DNA of 64,000 nucleotides, taken from contig NZ_FRXO01000003.1 of NCBI RefSeq assembly GCF_900148505.1, positions 62,001 through 126,000 on the forward strand, written 5' to 3'. The DNA comes from Pseudoxanthobacter soli DSM 19599. Lineage in GTDB: Bacteria > Pseudomonadota > Alphaproteobacteria > Rhizobiales > Segnochrobactraceae. Positions 55,240 through 63,301 of this stretch are shown one piece after another. The position numbers and the translations under genes are program-made. Under the pieces are notes generated by a model, which was not told the DNA's origin, ran no database searches, and saw nothing but the letters and a program-made list of their open reading frames with translations. The number at the start of each line of letters is the position of its first letter. Within the stretch, counting starts at the first letter, position 1.

Positions 55240-56292
55240 TCAGCGCTTCAGGTCCGGCGTCCCGTCGGGAACGGTCCTGAGCGGGCGGGTGCTGTCGCGC
55301 ACGATCAGTTCGGTTTCGAGCAGGAAGCGTTCCGGCGGCAGCGGCTCATCTGCGGCGATCCGCTGCAGCAGCCGCTCAGCCGCCGCCCGGCCGATGGCAT
55401 AGGCCGGCTGGGCGACCGCGGTGATGCGCGGATTGAAGATCGCATACCATTCGAGATCGTCGAACCCGACCACGGAGACGGTCTCCGGAATGGCGAGCGC
55501 GGCATCGTGCAACGCGGCGAGCGTGCCGATGGTCATCATGTTGTTGGAGGCGAAGAACGCCGTCGGCACGAGGCCGGTATCGAGCAGCGCCGTCACCGCG
55601 GCGCGGCCGCCTTCGTAGGTGGAATCGGCCTTGAGCATCAGGTCGGCGGGCGGCGTCAGGCCGCGACGGCGGAAGGCTGTCTCGTAGCCCTCTAGGCGCT
55701 GGCGGTCGAACGACGCCTCGATCGGACCCGACACGATGGCGATATCGCGGTGACCGAGATCGAGCAGGTGGTCGACGGCCGTCTCGGCGGCGAGCCGGTT
55801 GTCGATGGCCACCACGTCGGTCTCGACGTCCGGCAGCTCCGAATCGACCAGGATGATCTTCAGGCCGCGGCCGATGGCCTCGCGGATATGCTCCCCGGTG
55901 CCAGCGGAACTCGCGAGGATGACGGCATCGACCTGCTTTTCCGACATCAGCCGCAGCAGACGCTTCTCTTCCTCTACGGTATTGCCGGAATTGCCCAGGA
56001 GCACGCCGTAGCCGGCGGCGCTCAGCGCATTCTCGACGCCGCTCGCGAGCCGGCTGAAGAACGGGTTGGAGATGTCCGCGAGGATCAGCCCGACCGAATG
56101 GGTATATTGCACCCGAAGGCTGGCGGCGACCGCGTTGACGACGTAGCCGAGCCGGGAGGCGACGGTGCGGACCCGCTCTTCGGTTTCGCGCGAGGTCGAC
56201 CCTTTCAGGCCTGCGAACACGCGGGAGACGGTCGCGGTCGAGACGCCCGCCTCGCGCGCCACATCCTGCATCGTCGGTCGTCTGGGAGCCAT
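55240..56292 (-). CDS. LacI-family transcriptional regulator of the importer/demethylase cluster
   Basis: The 350-residue protein has the N-terminal LacI helix-turn-helix (TMQDVAREAGVSTATVSRVFAG, about residues 7-28), the hinge helix, and a periplasmic-binding-protein-like sensor domain (VGLILADISNPFFSRL from about 68). It should bind a sugar-like ligand and release its operator. Matching 13-bp near-palindromes with a central CG lie before its own gene, twice before the divergent ABC operon, and before the distant dehydratase gene. This suggests autoregulation and a multi-operon regulon. Confidence 0.94.
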   Translation of the reverse strand: MAPRRPTMQDVAREAGVSTATVSRVFAGLKGSTSRETEERVRTVASRLGYVVNAVAASLRVQYTHSVGLILADISNPFFSRLASGVENALSAAGYGVLLGNSGNTVEEEKRLLRLMSEKQVDAVILASSAGTGEHIREAIGRGLKIILVDSELPDVETDVVAIDNRLAAETAVDHLLDLGHRDIAIVSGPIEASFDRQRLEGYETAFRRRGLTPPADLMLKADSTYEGGRAAVTALLDTGLVPTAFFASNNMMTIGTLAALHDAALAIPETVSVVGFDDLEWYAIFNPRITAVAQPAYAIGRAAAERLLQRIAADEPLPPERFLLETELIVRDSTRPLRTVPDGTPDLKR

Positions 56293-56305
56293 GAAATCCC
56301 GCCCT

Positions 56306-56318
56306 GCAATCGATTACC
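56306..56318. promoter_or_regulatory. Candidate LacI-family operator at the lacI promoter (site B)
   Basis: GCAATCGATTACC, 14 bases upstream of the lacI start codon, is the reverse complement of GGTAATCGATTGC. It differs by one base from site A and from the importer sites by one or two, and would serve autoregulation. Confidence 0.65.
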
Positions 56319-56484
56319 CCGTAATCCCATCCGCCCCGCGCGGCAAGCCCACGGCGGTGAAAATGGCATACTGATCGGCATACCGGGAAGGTCTTTCGCA
56401 TTGGAACGGCGCAGCCGATGAGCATGCGTGAATTTTGTGCATAATCCCGGTGAAATACCCCTTGCGTCCCGGTCGAAAAAAGAA

Positions 56485-56510
56485 CGTAATCGATTTCGGT
56501 AATCGGTTGC
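56485..56510. promoter_or_regulatory. Tandem candidate LacI-family operators before the ABC operon (sites C1, C2)
   Basis: CGTAATCGATTTC (56485-56497) and GGTAATCGGTTGC (56498-56510) stand back to back with a 13-bp repeat. They match site A at 12 and 11 of 13 positions. They lie about 115-140 bp upstream of the ATPase start codon. I see nothing else gene-like in the 330-bp gap 56293-56622. Confidence 0.68.
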
Positions 56511-56622
56511 GTATCGATCTCCCGCCGATCTGGCGCGGGACTCGCATCGGTCGCGTATCGACCCCGTCCAACGGCGCCTCCGCAGCGGAAACGGCGCCGG
56601 GCCTGGCATCGAAAGGTCCGCC

Positions 56623-57414
56623 ATGAGTGCCTCGAACGATCATCGCCGCACCGCTGCCGGATCGACGCCGGCGATCGAAGCCACGGGCATCCTCAAGAAT
56701 TTCGGTTCGCTGGAAGTGCTGCGCGGCGTCTCGGTTGCGCTGCATCGGGGCGAGGTGACGGCGATCGTCGGCGACAACGGCGCCGGCAAGTCGACCTTCA
56801 TGAAGATGCTGAGCGGCGAGTATATTCCCGATGGCGGGGAAATCCGCGTCGACGGCAAGCCCGTGCAGTTCCGCAGCACCCACGATGCCCAAGCCTACGG
56901 CATCGAGACGGTCTATCAGGACCTGGCTCTGGCGCCCGACCTGACGGTCCCCGCGAACGTGTTTCTCGGCCGCGAGCTGAAGCACGGCGGCTGGAAGGGT
57001 CGCCTCGGCATCCTCGACCGGCCGTCGATGCTGGCTGAGAGCCACGCGGTGCTGAGTTCACTCGGCGTGAGGGTGAAGTCCTACCGTGCCGCCACCAACC
57101 GCTTGTCCGGCGGCCAGCGCCAGGGCGTCGCCATCGCCCGCGCGCTGAAATGGGCGCAGCACGCCATTCTCATGGACGAGCCGACGGCCGCCCTCGGCGC
57201 CCGGCAGCGCGAGATGGTCTATCAGGCGATCCGCAAGGCGGCCGAGCGCAACCTCGCCGTGCTCCTGATCTCCCACGATCTCCCGCAGGTGATCGAACTC
57301 GCCGACCGCATCATCGTGATGCGTCAGGGCCGGGCCGTCGCCGATCTGTCGCCCTCCGCGGTCACGGTGCGCGACGTGGTGGACGCCATGCTCGGCGCCA
57401 AGGAGGCGGCATGA
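56623..57414 (+). CDS. Sugar ABC transporter ATP-binding protein, single-domain CUT2-like
   Basis: The 263-residue ATPase has Walker A GDNGAGKST (50-58), the Q-loop in VYQDLAL, signature LSGGQRQGV, Walker B ILMDEPTAALG and switch His in ISHDL. CUT2 sugar importers usually have a ~500-residue double ATPase. A single-domain form like this one resembles FrcA of the rhizobial FrcBCA transporter. It energises uptake of a sugar-like compound. Its stop overlaps the permease start (ATGA). Confidence 0.93.
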   Translation: MSASNDHRRTAAGSTPAIEATGILKNFGSLEVLRGVSVALHRGEVTAIVGDNGAGKSTFMKMLSGEYIPDGGEIRVDGKPVQFRSTHDAQAYGIETVYQDLALAPDLTVPANVFLGRELKHGGWKGRLGILDRPSMLAESHAVLSSLGVRVKSYRAATNRLSGGQRQGVAIARALKWAQHAILMDEPTAALGARQREMVYQAIRKAAERNLAVLLISHDLPQVIELADRIIVMRQGRAVADLSPSAVTVRDVVDAMLGAKEAA

Positions 57415-58505
57415 CCGGCGCCGCAACCACCCCTTCCCATCCGGACTTCAAGGCCGCCGCCATGACCTCTCCCCCGACGCCCCCGATGCAGAACGACCAT
57501 CAGAGCCTGTTCGCGCGGCTGCGCGGCGCCACGGCGTTCTGGATGTTCCTCGTGCTTCTCGGGCTGGTGGCGGTGTTCTCGGCGATCTCGCCGAACAACG
57601 TCTTCCTCAGCCTGAACAACCTCTTCACCATCGCGCTGAACGCCTCGCAGCTCATCCTGCTCGCCTGCGGCATGACGTTCCTGCTCGGCGCGCGCCACCT
57701 CGACCTGTCGATCGGCTCCAACGTCGTGCTGTCGTCGGTGCTGGCGGCGAAGACCATCACCGCGCTCGCCGGCACGCCCGACGAGGTCGCGATGGGAGAG
57801 TACCCGAATCTCGCGCTGGCGGTGACGTCCGGCACGCTCGTCGCCTTCGCCACCTCCATCGCGTTCGGTGCGGTGAACGGGTTTCTGGTGACGCGGCTGA
57901 AGCTCAGCTCGTTCCTGGTCACGCTCGCCACCACCGCCATCGGGCTCGGGCTCGCGCTCGTCATCACCCATGGCGCAAACGTGCCCCACCTTCCCCGGGT
58001 GCTGCAGACCTCGTTCGCCGTCTACCGCGTGTTCGGCTTCGTGCCGATGCCGGTGATCATCGCCCTGGCCGTGGCGGCGGTGCTGTGGTTCGTGCTGTCG
58101 CAGACCACCTATGGCACCCACACGCTCGCCATCGGCTCCTCGCCGGATTCGGCGCGCCGGGCTGGCATCGCGACCGACCGCCACGTCACGTCGCTGTTCA
58201 TGCTGATGGGCGCGCTCGCCGGCGCCACCGCGATGCTCGACATCTCGCGGTTCGCCACCACCAACATCAGCGGCCATCAGACAGACAGCCTGCAGGCGAT
58301 CGCCGCGGCCGTGATCGGCGGCACCAGCCTGTTCGGCGGTATCGCCTCGCTGCCTGGCGCGGTGGTCGGCGCGCTCATCCCCGTCGTGCTGGCGACCGGC
58401 CTCGTCATCATGCGGGTCGACTCGTTCTACCAGCTCATCGTCGTCGGCATGATCGTCATCGCCGCCGTCTATATCGACCAGCGCAACCGCGCGCGCGAAA
58501 CCTGA
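57411..58505 (+). CDS. Sugar ABC transporter permease (CUT2/RbsC family)
   Basis: The ATG at 57411 overlaps the ATPase stop and has AGGAGG upstream; 364 residues. After a polar 35-residue N-terminus come about ten membrane segments, with the family motif GARHLDLSIGSNVVLSSV (about 94-111) and GGTSLFGGIASLPGAVVGALIPV near the C-terminus. It forms the inner-membrane channel as a homodimer. The downstream binding protein and upstream ATPase complete the importer. Confidence 0.93.
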   Translation: MTGAATTPSHPDFKAAAMTSPPTPPMQNDHQSLFARLRGATAFWMFLVLLGLVAVFSAISPNNVFLSLNNLFTIALNASQLILLACGMTFLLGARHLDLSIGSNVVLSSVLAAKTITALAGTPDEVAMGEYPNLALAVTSGTLVAFATSIAFGAVNGFLVTRLKLSSFLVTLATTAIGLGLALVITHGANVPHLPRVLQTSFAVYRVFGFVPMPVIIALAVAAVLWFVLSQTTYGTHTLAIGSSPDSARRAGIATDRHVTSLFMLMGALAGATAMLDISRFATTNISGHQTDSLQAIAAAVIGGTSLFGGIASLPGAVVGALIPVVLATGLVIMRVDSFYQLIVVGMIVIAAVYIDQRNRARET

Positions 58506-58537
58506 CAAAGACAAGCCAGAGGAGTGGGATTAAGGTC

Positions 58538-59536
58538 ATGAAGCTGAACGCTTTCACACCCGCAGCCTTGATGTGCGGCGTTGCCGTGCTCTTCGGCGGC
58601 GTCCTCGTCGGCAGCCTCGGCGCGGCGACGCCGGCCGCTGCCGATCCGGTCAAGATCGCGGCCCTGCCGGGTCAGGTCGGCATCCCGTTCTACACGTCGA
58701 TGCAGTGCGGCGCGCAGGCCGCGGCCAAGGAATTCGACGTGAAGCTGAGCTGGGCCGGCCCGCCGGACTGGGACATCGCCCAGCAGCAGCCCTTCATCGA
58801 CGCCGCGCTCCAGCTGAAGCCCCAGGGCGTGATCCTCGCCCCGACCGACAGCGGCGCCCTCGTCTCGCAGGTGGAGGCGATCGAGGCCGGCGGCACGCCG
58901 GTCGTCACGGTCGACGCCCCGCTCGACAAGCCGGTCGAGACCCAGAGCATCCAGTCGAACCACTATCTCGGCGGTGAAGCCGCCGCCAAGGCGATGAACG
59001 ACGTCGCCGGCGGTGACGGCACCTTCGTGGTCGTCGGCATGCGCCCCGGCCTGCCGGACATCGACGCCCGGGTGAAGGGTTTCGTCGACACCTTCTCCAA
59101 GGAGAACCCGAAGGCCACCATCCTGCCGGTGCTCTATCCCGAGACGAGCTCCACCAAGGCGGCCGAACAGGTTGCTGCCGCGATCCAGGCGAACCCGGAT
59201 CTCAAGGGCGTCTACGTCACCCATTCGGCCGCGGCCGAAGGCGCCTCGGCGGCGATCCTCGAAGCCGGCATGCGCGGCAAGATCAAGCTGATCTCGTTCG
59301 ATGCCGACCCCCAGCAGATCCGCGACCTGCGCGACGGCGTGTATGACGCGCTGATCGTCCAGGAGCCCTACCAGATGGGCTACGACGCCGTGAAGACCCT
59401 CGCCGAGCTCGTGCGCGGCAAGATTAAGAAAAGCGACGTCCAGCATGATCACTTCCTGCCGTCCGTCATCGTGACGCGGGAGAACATGAGCGACCCGAAG
59501 ATCGCAGCCTCGTTCTACAAGGCGACCTGCGATTGA
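58538..59536 (+). CDS. Sugar ABC transporter substrate-binding protein
   Basis: The 332-residue protein has a signal peptide cleaved near PAAAD (about residue 33), then a type I periplasmic-binding fold: GIPFYTSMQCGAQAAAKEF, PKAT and the conserved FDADPQQIRDLRDG and EPYQMGYDAVKTLAELVRGK. It captures the ligand in the periplasm for the CUT2 importer. The binding-site Trp/Asp/Arg pattern (PPDWD, TVDAP) fits a polyol or sugar. A strong hairpin follows its stop codon. Confidence 0.94.
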   Translation: MKLNAFTPAALMCGVAVLFGGVLVGSLGAATPAAADPVKIAALPGQVGIPFYTSMQCGAQAAAKEFDVKLSWAGPPDWDIAQQQPFIDAALQLKPQGVILAPTDSGALVSQVEAIEAGGTPVVTVDAPLDKPVETQSIQSNHYLGGEAAAKAMNDVAGGDGTFVVVGMRPGLPDIDARVKGFVDTFSKENPKATILPVLYPETSSTKAAEQVAAAIQANPDLKGVYVTHSAAAEGASAAILEAGMRGKIKLISFDADPQQIRDLRDGVYDALIVQEPYQMGYDAVKTLAELVRGKIKKSDVQHDHFLPSVIVTRENMSDPKIAASFYKATCD

Positions 59537-59544
59537 CGGCGTGG

Positions 59545-59582
59545 GGCAGCGCGCCGCCTCTCCCCCCCTGCGGCGCGCTGCC
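59545..59582 (+). terminator. Strong hairpin between binding-protein and dehydrogenase genes
   Basis: A perfect 13-bp stem joins GGCAGCGCGCCGC (59545-59557) to its complement (59570-59582) with a pyrimidine-rich 12-base loop. Only a weak T-run follows (TCCTTGCC). It may be a partial terminator or an mRNA 3' stabiliser that lets the binding protein be made in excess over the downstream genes. Confidence 0.6.
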
Positions 59583-59623
59583 TCCTTGCCTCTGACGATT
59601 TTCTCCCACGGAGTGGAAGTGCA

Positions 59624-60406
59624 GTGTCCGGGCGTCTCCAAGGCCGCGTCGCCATTGTCATTGGTGCCGCACAGGGAATAGGCGCGGCGATCGCGCGCCG
59701 CTTCGCCCGCGAAGGCGCGCAGGTCGTCGTCGCCGATCTCGACGAAGCCGGCGGCTCGCGGCTCGCCGGCGAACTCGGCAACGGTGCCCTGTTCCATCGC
59801 ACCGACGTCGCCGCCGACGGCAGCAGCGAAGCGCTCGCCGAAGTCGTCGCCGCCCGGTTCGGTCGCATCGATATCCTCGTGCAGAATGCCGGCATCTATC
59901 CCGCGAGTCTGATCGAGGAGACCTCGCTCGATCAGTGGAGCCGGGTGCTCACGACCAATCTCACCGGCACGTTCCTCGCCGCCAAGGCCTGCCTGCCGGC
60001 GATGCGCGCGCAGTCCTACGGGCGGATGATCTTCACCTCCTCCATCACCGGACCGCGAGTGAGCGCGCCGGGCACGGCGGCCTATTCGGCCAGCAAGGCC
60101 GGCATCAACGGCTTCATCCGCACCGCGGCGCTCGAATTTTCCGGCTACGGCATCACCGTCAACGGCATCGAGCCCGGCAACATCATGACCGAGGGCCTGA
60201 CGGCCGGCCGCGGGCCGTCGTTCATCGCCGCGATGACGGCCTCGATCCCCCTCGGCCGGCTCGGCACGCCGGACGACATCGGTGCCGCCGCGACCTATCT
60301 TGCCTCCGAGGAAGCCGGATTCGTCACCGGCACGACCATCGTCGTCGACGGCGGCCAGATCCTGCCGGAATCCAAGGCGTTCGCCGATCCCGAAAGCTGG
60401 AGCTGA
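59624..60406 (+). CDS. Short-chain dehydrogenase in the importer/demethylase cluster
   Basis: The GTG at 59624, after GGAGTGGAAG, gives 260 residues. Classical SDR motifs are GAAQGIGAAIA (cofactor), NAGIYP, the catalytic Ser in TSSITG, YSASKAG (Tyr/Lys) and a C-terminal VDGGQILPES. It probably oxidises a hydroxyl of the imported sugar-like compound with NAD(P). It lies 22 bases before dmmA and after a hairpin that may lower its expression relative to the binding protein. Confidence 0.9.
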   Translation: MSGRLQGRVAIVIGAAQGIGAAIARRFAREGAQVVVADLDEAGGSRLAGELGNGALFHRTDVAADGSSEALAEVVAARFGRIDILVQNAGIYPASLIEETSLDQWSRVLTTNLTGTFLAAKACLPAMRAQSYGRMIFTSSITGPRVSAPGTAAYSASKAGINGFIRTAALEFSGYGITVNGIEPGNIMTEGLTAGRGPSFIAAMTASIPLGRLGTPDDIGAAATYLASEEAGFVTGTTIVVDGGQILPESKAFADPESWS

Positions 60407-60427
60407 CCGGAGGGAGCGGACATTCGG

Positions 60428-60922
60428 ATGGAAGGCACCAGCCGCAGCCTGCCGCTCTACGCGCCGCTTGCCCTCGACCCGACGGGGCGGGAGCATCTCG
60501 CGGTGCTCGATGCCGCCGCCGTGCTCGACGATCCCGCGTTCGGAAGCGCGGAGGTCTGGCAGGTCGGGCGCAGCCATCCGGGCACGGCCGAATTACTCGC
60601 CGCCCTCGGTGACCGGCTCGCGACGGCCTCGGTCGGGCTCAGGCTCTATGCGCTCGGAAGCGAGGATTTTCTCTGGTCCGTCATGGCCGCAGCCCATGCT
60701 GCCGGGCTCGGCCGGGACGAGGTGCGGCTCGCCTGCACTGGCGATCCGGCCCGGCGCATCCGCTGCGTCCATTGCCAGCACATCGGCGTCGCCCCGCTCG
60801 GGCGGCTTGACGATACGACGGTGACCTGCGGCGGGTGCGGGCGGCGCCTGACACTGCGGCCGCATTTCTCACCGCGTCTCGGCGCTTATCTCGGCGTCGC
60901 CGAACCCGGGGGCACGCCATGA
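60428..60922 (+). CDS. dmmA: Dimethylamine monooxygenase subunit DmmA-like protein
   Basis: The 164-residue protein matches the DmmA family: a YALGSEDFLWSVMAAAHAAGL segment (about 77-97) and a C-terminal zinc-ribbon-like pair CVHC and CGGC (about 116-140). In characterised systems DmmA, DmmB and DmmC together N-demethylate dimethylamine to methylamine and formaldehyde. The stop overlaps the dmmB start (ATGA). Its place after a sugar importer and SDR suggests a different secondary amine as substrate. Confidence 0.82.
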   Translation: MEGTSRSLPLYAPLALDPTGREHLAVLDAAAVLDDPAFGSAEVWQVGRSHPGTAELLAALGDRLATASVGLRLYALGSEDFLWSVMAAAHAAGLGRDEVRLACTGDPARRIRCVHCQHIGVAPLGRLDDTTVTCGGCGRRLTLRPHFSPRLGAYLGVAEPGGTP

Positions 60923-61896
60923 CGTCGGGCCGCTCTACAACCCGGATGCCCGTCCCTCCGATCGCCGTGCGCATCGCCGTCATTGAGGCGCTGTCAGCCA
61001 CGCTCCGCCGCTTCGCGCTTGAGCCGGCCGACGGCGCGGTGCTGGCGCCGGCCGCACCAGGAGCCCACATCCTCGTCGCGCTCGACGACGGCGGCGGCAC
61101 GGTGCGGCGCAATGCCTATTCGCTGATCGAGCCCCCGGACCGCCTCAACCGCTACGAAATCATCGTGCGGCACGCTGAAGCCTCACGCGGAGGCTCGGCC
61201 TACCTGCACAAGCGCGCCGGTGTCGGCGATATCCTGCGGGTGCTGCCGCCGCAGAGTGCCTTTCCGCCGGTCGCCTCCGCCCGCCAGCATGTGATGGTCT
61301 CGGCCGGCATCGGCATCACCCCGTTCCTGTTCTATCGCCGCGCCTTCGAAACGACCGGCGGCTCTTGGGAACTGCACCAGTGCTGCCGCCCCGACGAGGC
61401 AACTGCCTTCGCCGGTCTGGCGGACCTGGACACTGAACAGCGGGTGCACATCCACGCCGGGCGCGGCGCTTTCGACCTCGATGCCGTTCTCTGCCGCCAG
61501 CCGCTCGGCACCCACCTCTATTGCTGCGGGCCGGCCGGGTTCATGGCGGCGGTGCGGGACCGGGCGACCGCCCTCGGCTGGCCGCCCTCGCGCCTCCACG
61601 AGGAACGCTTCGGCGACACCACAGCGGGAACGCCATTCACGGCGTGGCTCGGCCGCAGTCGGCGAGAGATCACCGTCGGCGCCCACGAGAGTCTGCTCGA
61701 AGCACTGGAGACCGCCGGGCTGGAGGTGCCGTTCCTGTGCCGCGGCGGCGTCTGCGGGGCCTGCCGCGTCGGCGTGACCGAGGGCGGGATCGACCATCGC
61801 GACAGGGTTCTGACCGAGGGCGAGCGAACGGCGGGCGACACCCTGCTGGCTTGCATCTCCCGCGCGGCCGGTTCCCGCCTCGTGCTCGACCTTTAG
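60919..61896 (+). CDS. dmmB: Ferredoxin-type reductase subunit DmmB-like (PDR/VanB family)
   Basis: The ATG at 60919 overlaps the dmmA stop; 325 residues. Domain order is an FMN-binding barrel (RRNAYSLIEPP), an NAD-binding domain (SAGIGITPFLFY, CCGPAGFM) and a C-terminal plant-type 2Fe-2S domain with CRGGVCGACRVG and a later Cys (LLACIS). It passes electrons from NAD(P)H to the heme protein DmmC. A single base-pair-tight arrangement with dmmA and 14 bases to dmmC indicates one operon. Confidence 0.9.
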   Translation: MTSGRSTTRMPVPPIAVRIAVIEALSATLRRFALEPADGAVLAPAAPGAHILVALDDGGGTVRRNAYSLIEPPDRLNRYEIIVRHAEASRGGSAYLHKRAGVGDILRVLPPQSAFPPVASARQHVMVSAGIGITPFLFYRRAFETTGGSWELHQCCRPDEATAFAGLADLDTEQRVHIHAGRGAFDLDAVLCRQPLGTHLYCCGPAGFMAAVRDRATALGWPPSRLHEERFGDTTAGTPFTAWLGRSRREITVGAHESLLEALETAGLEVPFLCRGGVCGACRVGVTEGGIDHRDRVLTEGERTAGDTLLACISRAAGSRLVLDL

Positions 61897-61910
61897 GACG
61901 GAATGCCGCG

Positions 61911-62945
61911 ATGACGGACCCGCAGCCTGAGACCTTCCGCAACGCGCTCCGCTTCCGCAACAGCCCGGAGACGATCCGCCGCTTTCCGTTCCCGTTCGAG
62001 GCGGACGCCTACCGCACCTCGACCAATCTCGAGCAGCACGACCGCACCGGTCCCGGCCCGGCCTATCGGGCGCTGTTCGACATCGACGCGCACTACGATG
62101 AGGAAATGCGCGAGAAGGCCTTCGTGCTGGCGAACGACCCCGCGCGCTGCCAGATACTGCCGCACATGGCGCCGGCGGCGTGGGACGCCCTCGGCTACAT
62201 CATGGAAAATCTCACCCGCGACTTTCCCGCCGATTTCAGCCTCGACCGTGCGGGAGAGCGCTGGCGCTGGCGCAATCGCCGGCTCGGCATCGACCGGGCC
62301 TTCCGCTTCGGCGACGATGCCTCGCTGCCCGGCGGCCCGCTCGACTTCATCGGCCGGCAGGTGCAGGGCGACCTCATCCTGCTCGACCAGCGCGACGGCA
62401 ATCTCTGGCTCGACGGCGGAATGCTGACGGCGGCGCAGGGCTGGTCGCTCGATTTCAATCTCGGCATGAGCTGGACCGAGTGGCATGGCCCGGTGACTGG
62501 GGCCAATGAGGTCGCGGTGATCGACCGGGGCCTTGCCTTCACCCTCGCCCTAAGGCCCGAGGCGCCGGTGCGCCGGCCAAACTGGATCGTCTGCATCACG
62601 CCGCGGCTCGACAACAGCCTGGAGACCTATCCGGACTGGGGCGCGGCCTATACCGGTGCGCCACCCGCCGACATCGGCCGGGACGTGTTCCTGCGGGTGG
62701 AGATGCAGCAGCTCTTCCGCCTGCCGCGCAGCAACGCGGTGCTGTTCGCCATCCGCGTCTACATGGCGAGCCTCAATGACCTCGCCACCGTGCCGAAGTG
62801 GGTCAAGCGGCTCCACCGCGTGTTTCGCGACCTGCCGGACGATATCGAGCGCGTGAAAGGCCTGCCGTTCCGCCGCGAGATCGTGGCGTGGCTCGCCGCC
62901 CACGACGACGGCAGCCCGCTCACCCCGGGCCGGGGCCCCGAATAG
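61911..62945 (+). CDS. dmmC: Heme-dependent oxidative N-demethylase (DUF3445/DmmC)
   Basis: The ATG at 61911 gives 344 residues. The DUF3445 family is recognised by RFPFPFEADAYR near the N-terminus, the LDFIGRQVQGDLILLD and GWSLDFNLGMSWTEWHGPV strands of a PAS-like heme domain, and RVEMQQLFRLPRSNAVLFAIRVYMASLNDL near the C-terminus. It oxidatively removes an N-methyl group, releasing formaldehyde, with electrons from DmmB. It is the last gene of the LacI-linked cluster. Confidence 0.9.
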   Translation: MTDPQPETFRNALRFRNSPETIRRFPFPFEADAYRTSTNLEQHDRTGPGPAYRALFDIDAHYDEEMREKAFVLANDPARCQILPHMAPAAWDALGYIMENLTRDFPADFSLDRAGERWRWRNRRLGIDRAFRFGDDASLPGGPLDFIGRQVQGDLILLDQRDGNLWLDGGMLTAAQGWSLDFNLGMSWTEWHGPVTGANEVAVIDRGLAFTLALRPEAPVRRPNWIVCITPRLDNSLETYPDWGAAYTGAPPADIGRDVFLRVEMQQLFRLPRSNAVLFAIRVYMASLNDLATVPKWVKRLHRVFRDLPDDIERVKGLPFRREIVAWLAAHDDGSPLTPGRGPE

Positions 62946-63097
62946 CGCCCGCACGCCACCGGTTTTGCCTGCCATGAAAACAACATGGTGCGATCGCGAT
63001 TGTAGGACGAGGCGGGTCCTAACGTTTGTCTTACGTTCGAATCGTATCGTGGTCGTCAAATCTGGGCTTCGGGGGGCCTGAAAACTGGGTGTCCGTC

Positions 63098-63301
63098 GTG
63101 AGTTATCAGTCCGTCATCGACCAGGCTCATCCCTATCCCGCCATCGAGTACCACCGCCCGATGTCGGCGCGCCTCGCGCGCCATGAGGCGCGCAATACAC
63201 GCCGCCTGAACGTCCGGCTTCCCAAGGGGCATCCTTATCGCACGCTGCCGGTCTGGATTCCCTACCCGCTCGCGCGCACACTGGCCTTCCTCGGTCTCTA
63301 G
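63098..63301 (+). CDS. Small hypothetical protein ending in a RIME-like element
   Basis: A GTG at 63098 (or 63089) opens a 67-70-residue frame, basic and proline-containing, with HRPMSARLARHEARNTRRL in the middle and a hydrophobic C-terminus. I recognise no family. A GGGGGG stretch (63071-63076) could serve as ribosome binding site, at a long distance. The TAG stop is the left edge of RIME-like copy H, as seen for other genes, which slightly supports coding. Confidence 0.45.
   Translation: MSYQSVIDQAHPYPAIEYHRPMSARLARHEARNTRRLNVRLPKGHPYRTLPVWIPYPLARTLAFLGL

Noticed and set aside
63030-63050. TTCGAATC, similar to a tRNA T-loop
   Set aside because: No acceptor stem, anticodon arm or CCA-like context could be built around it.
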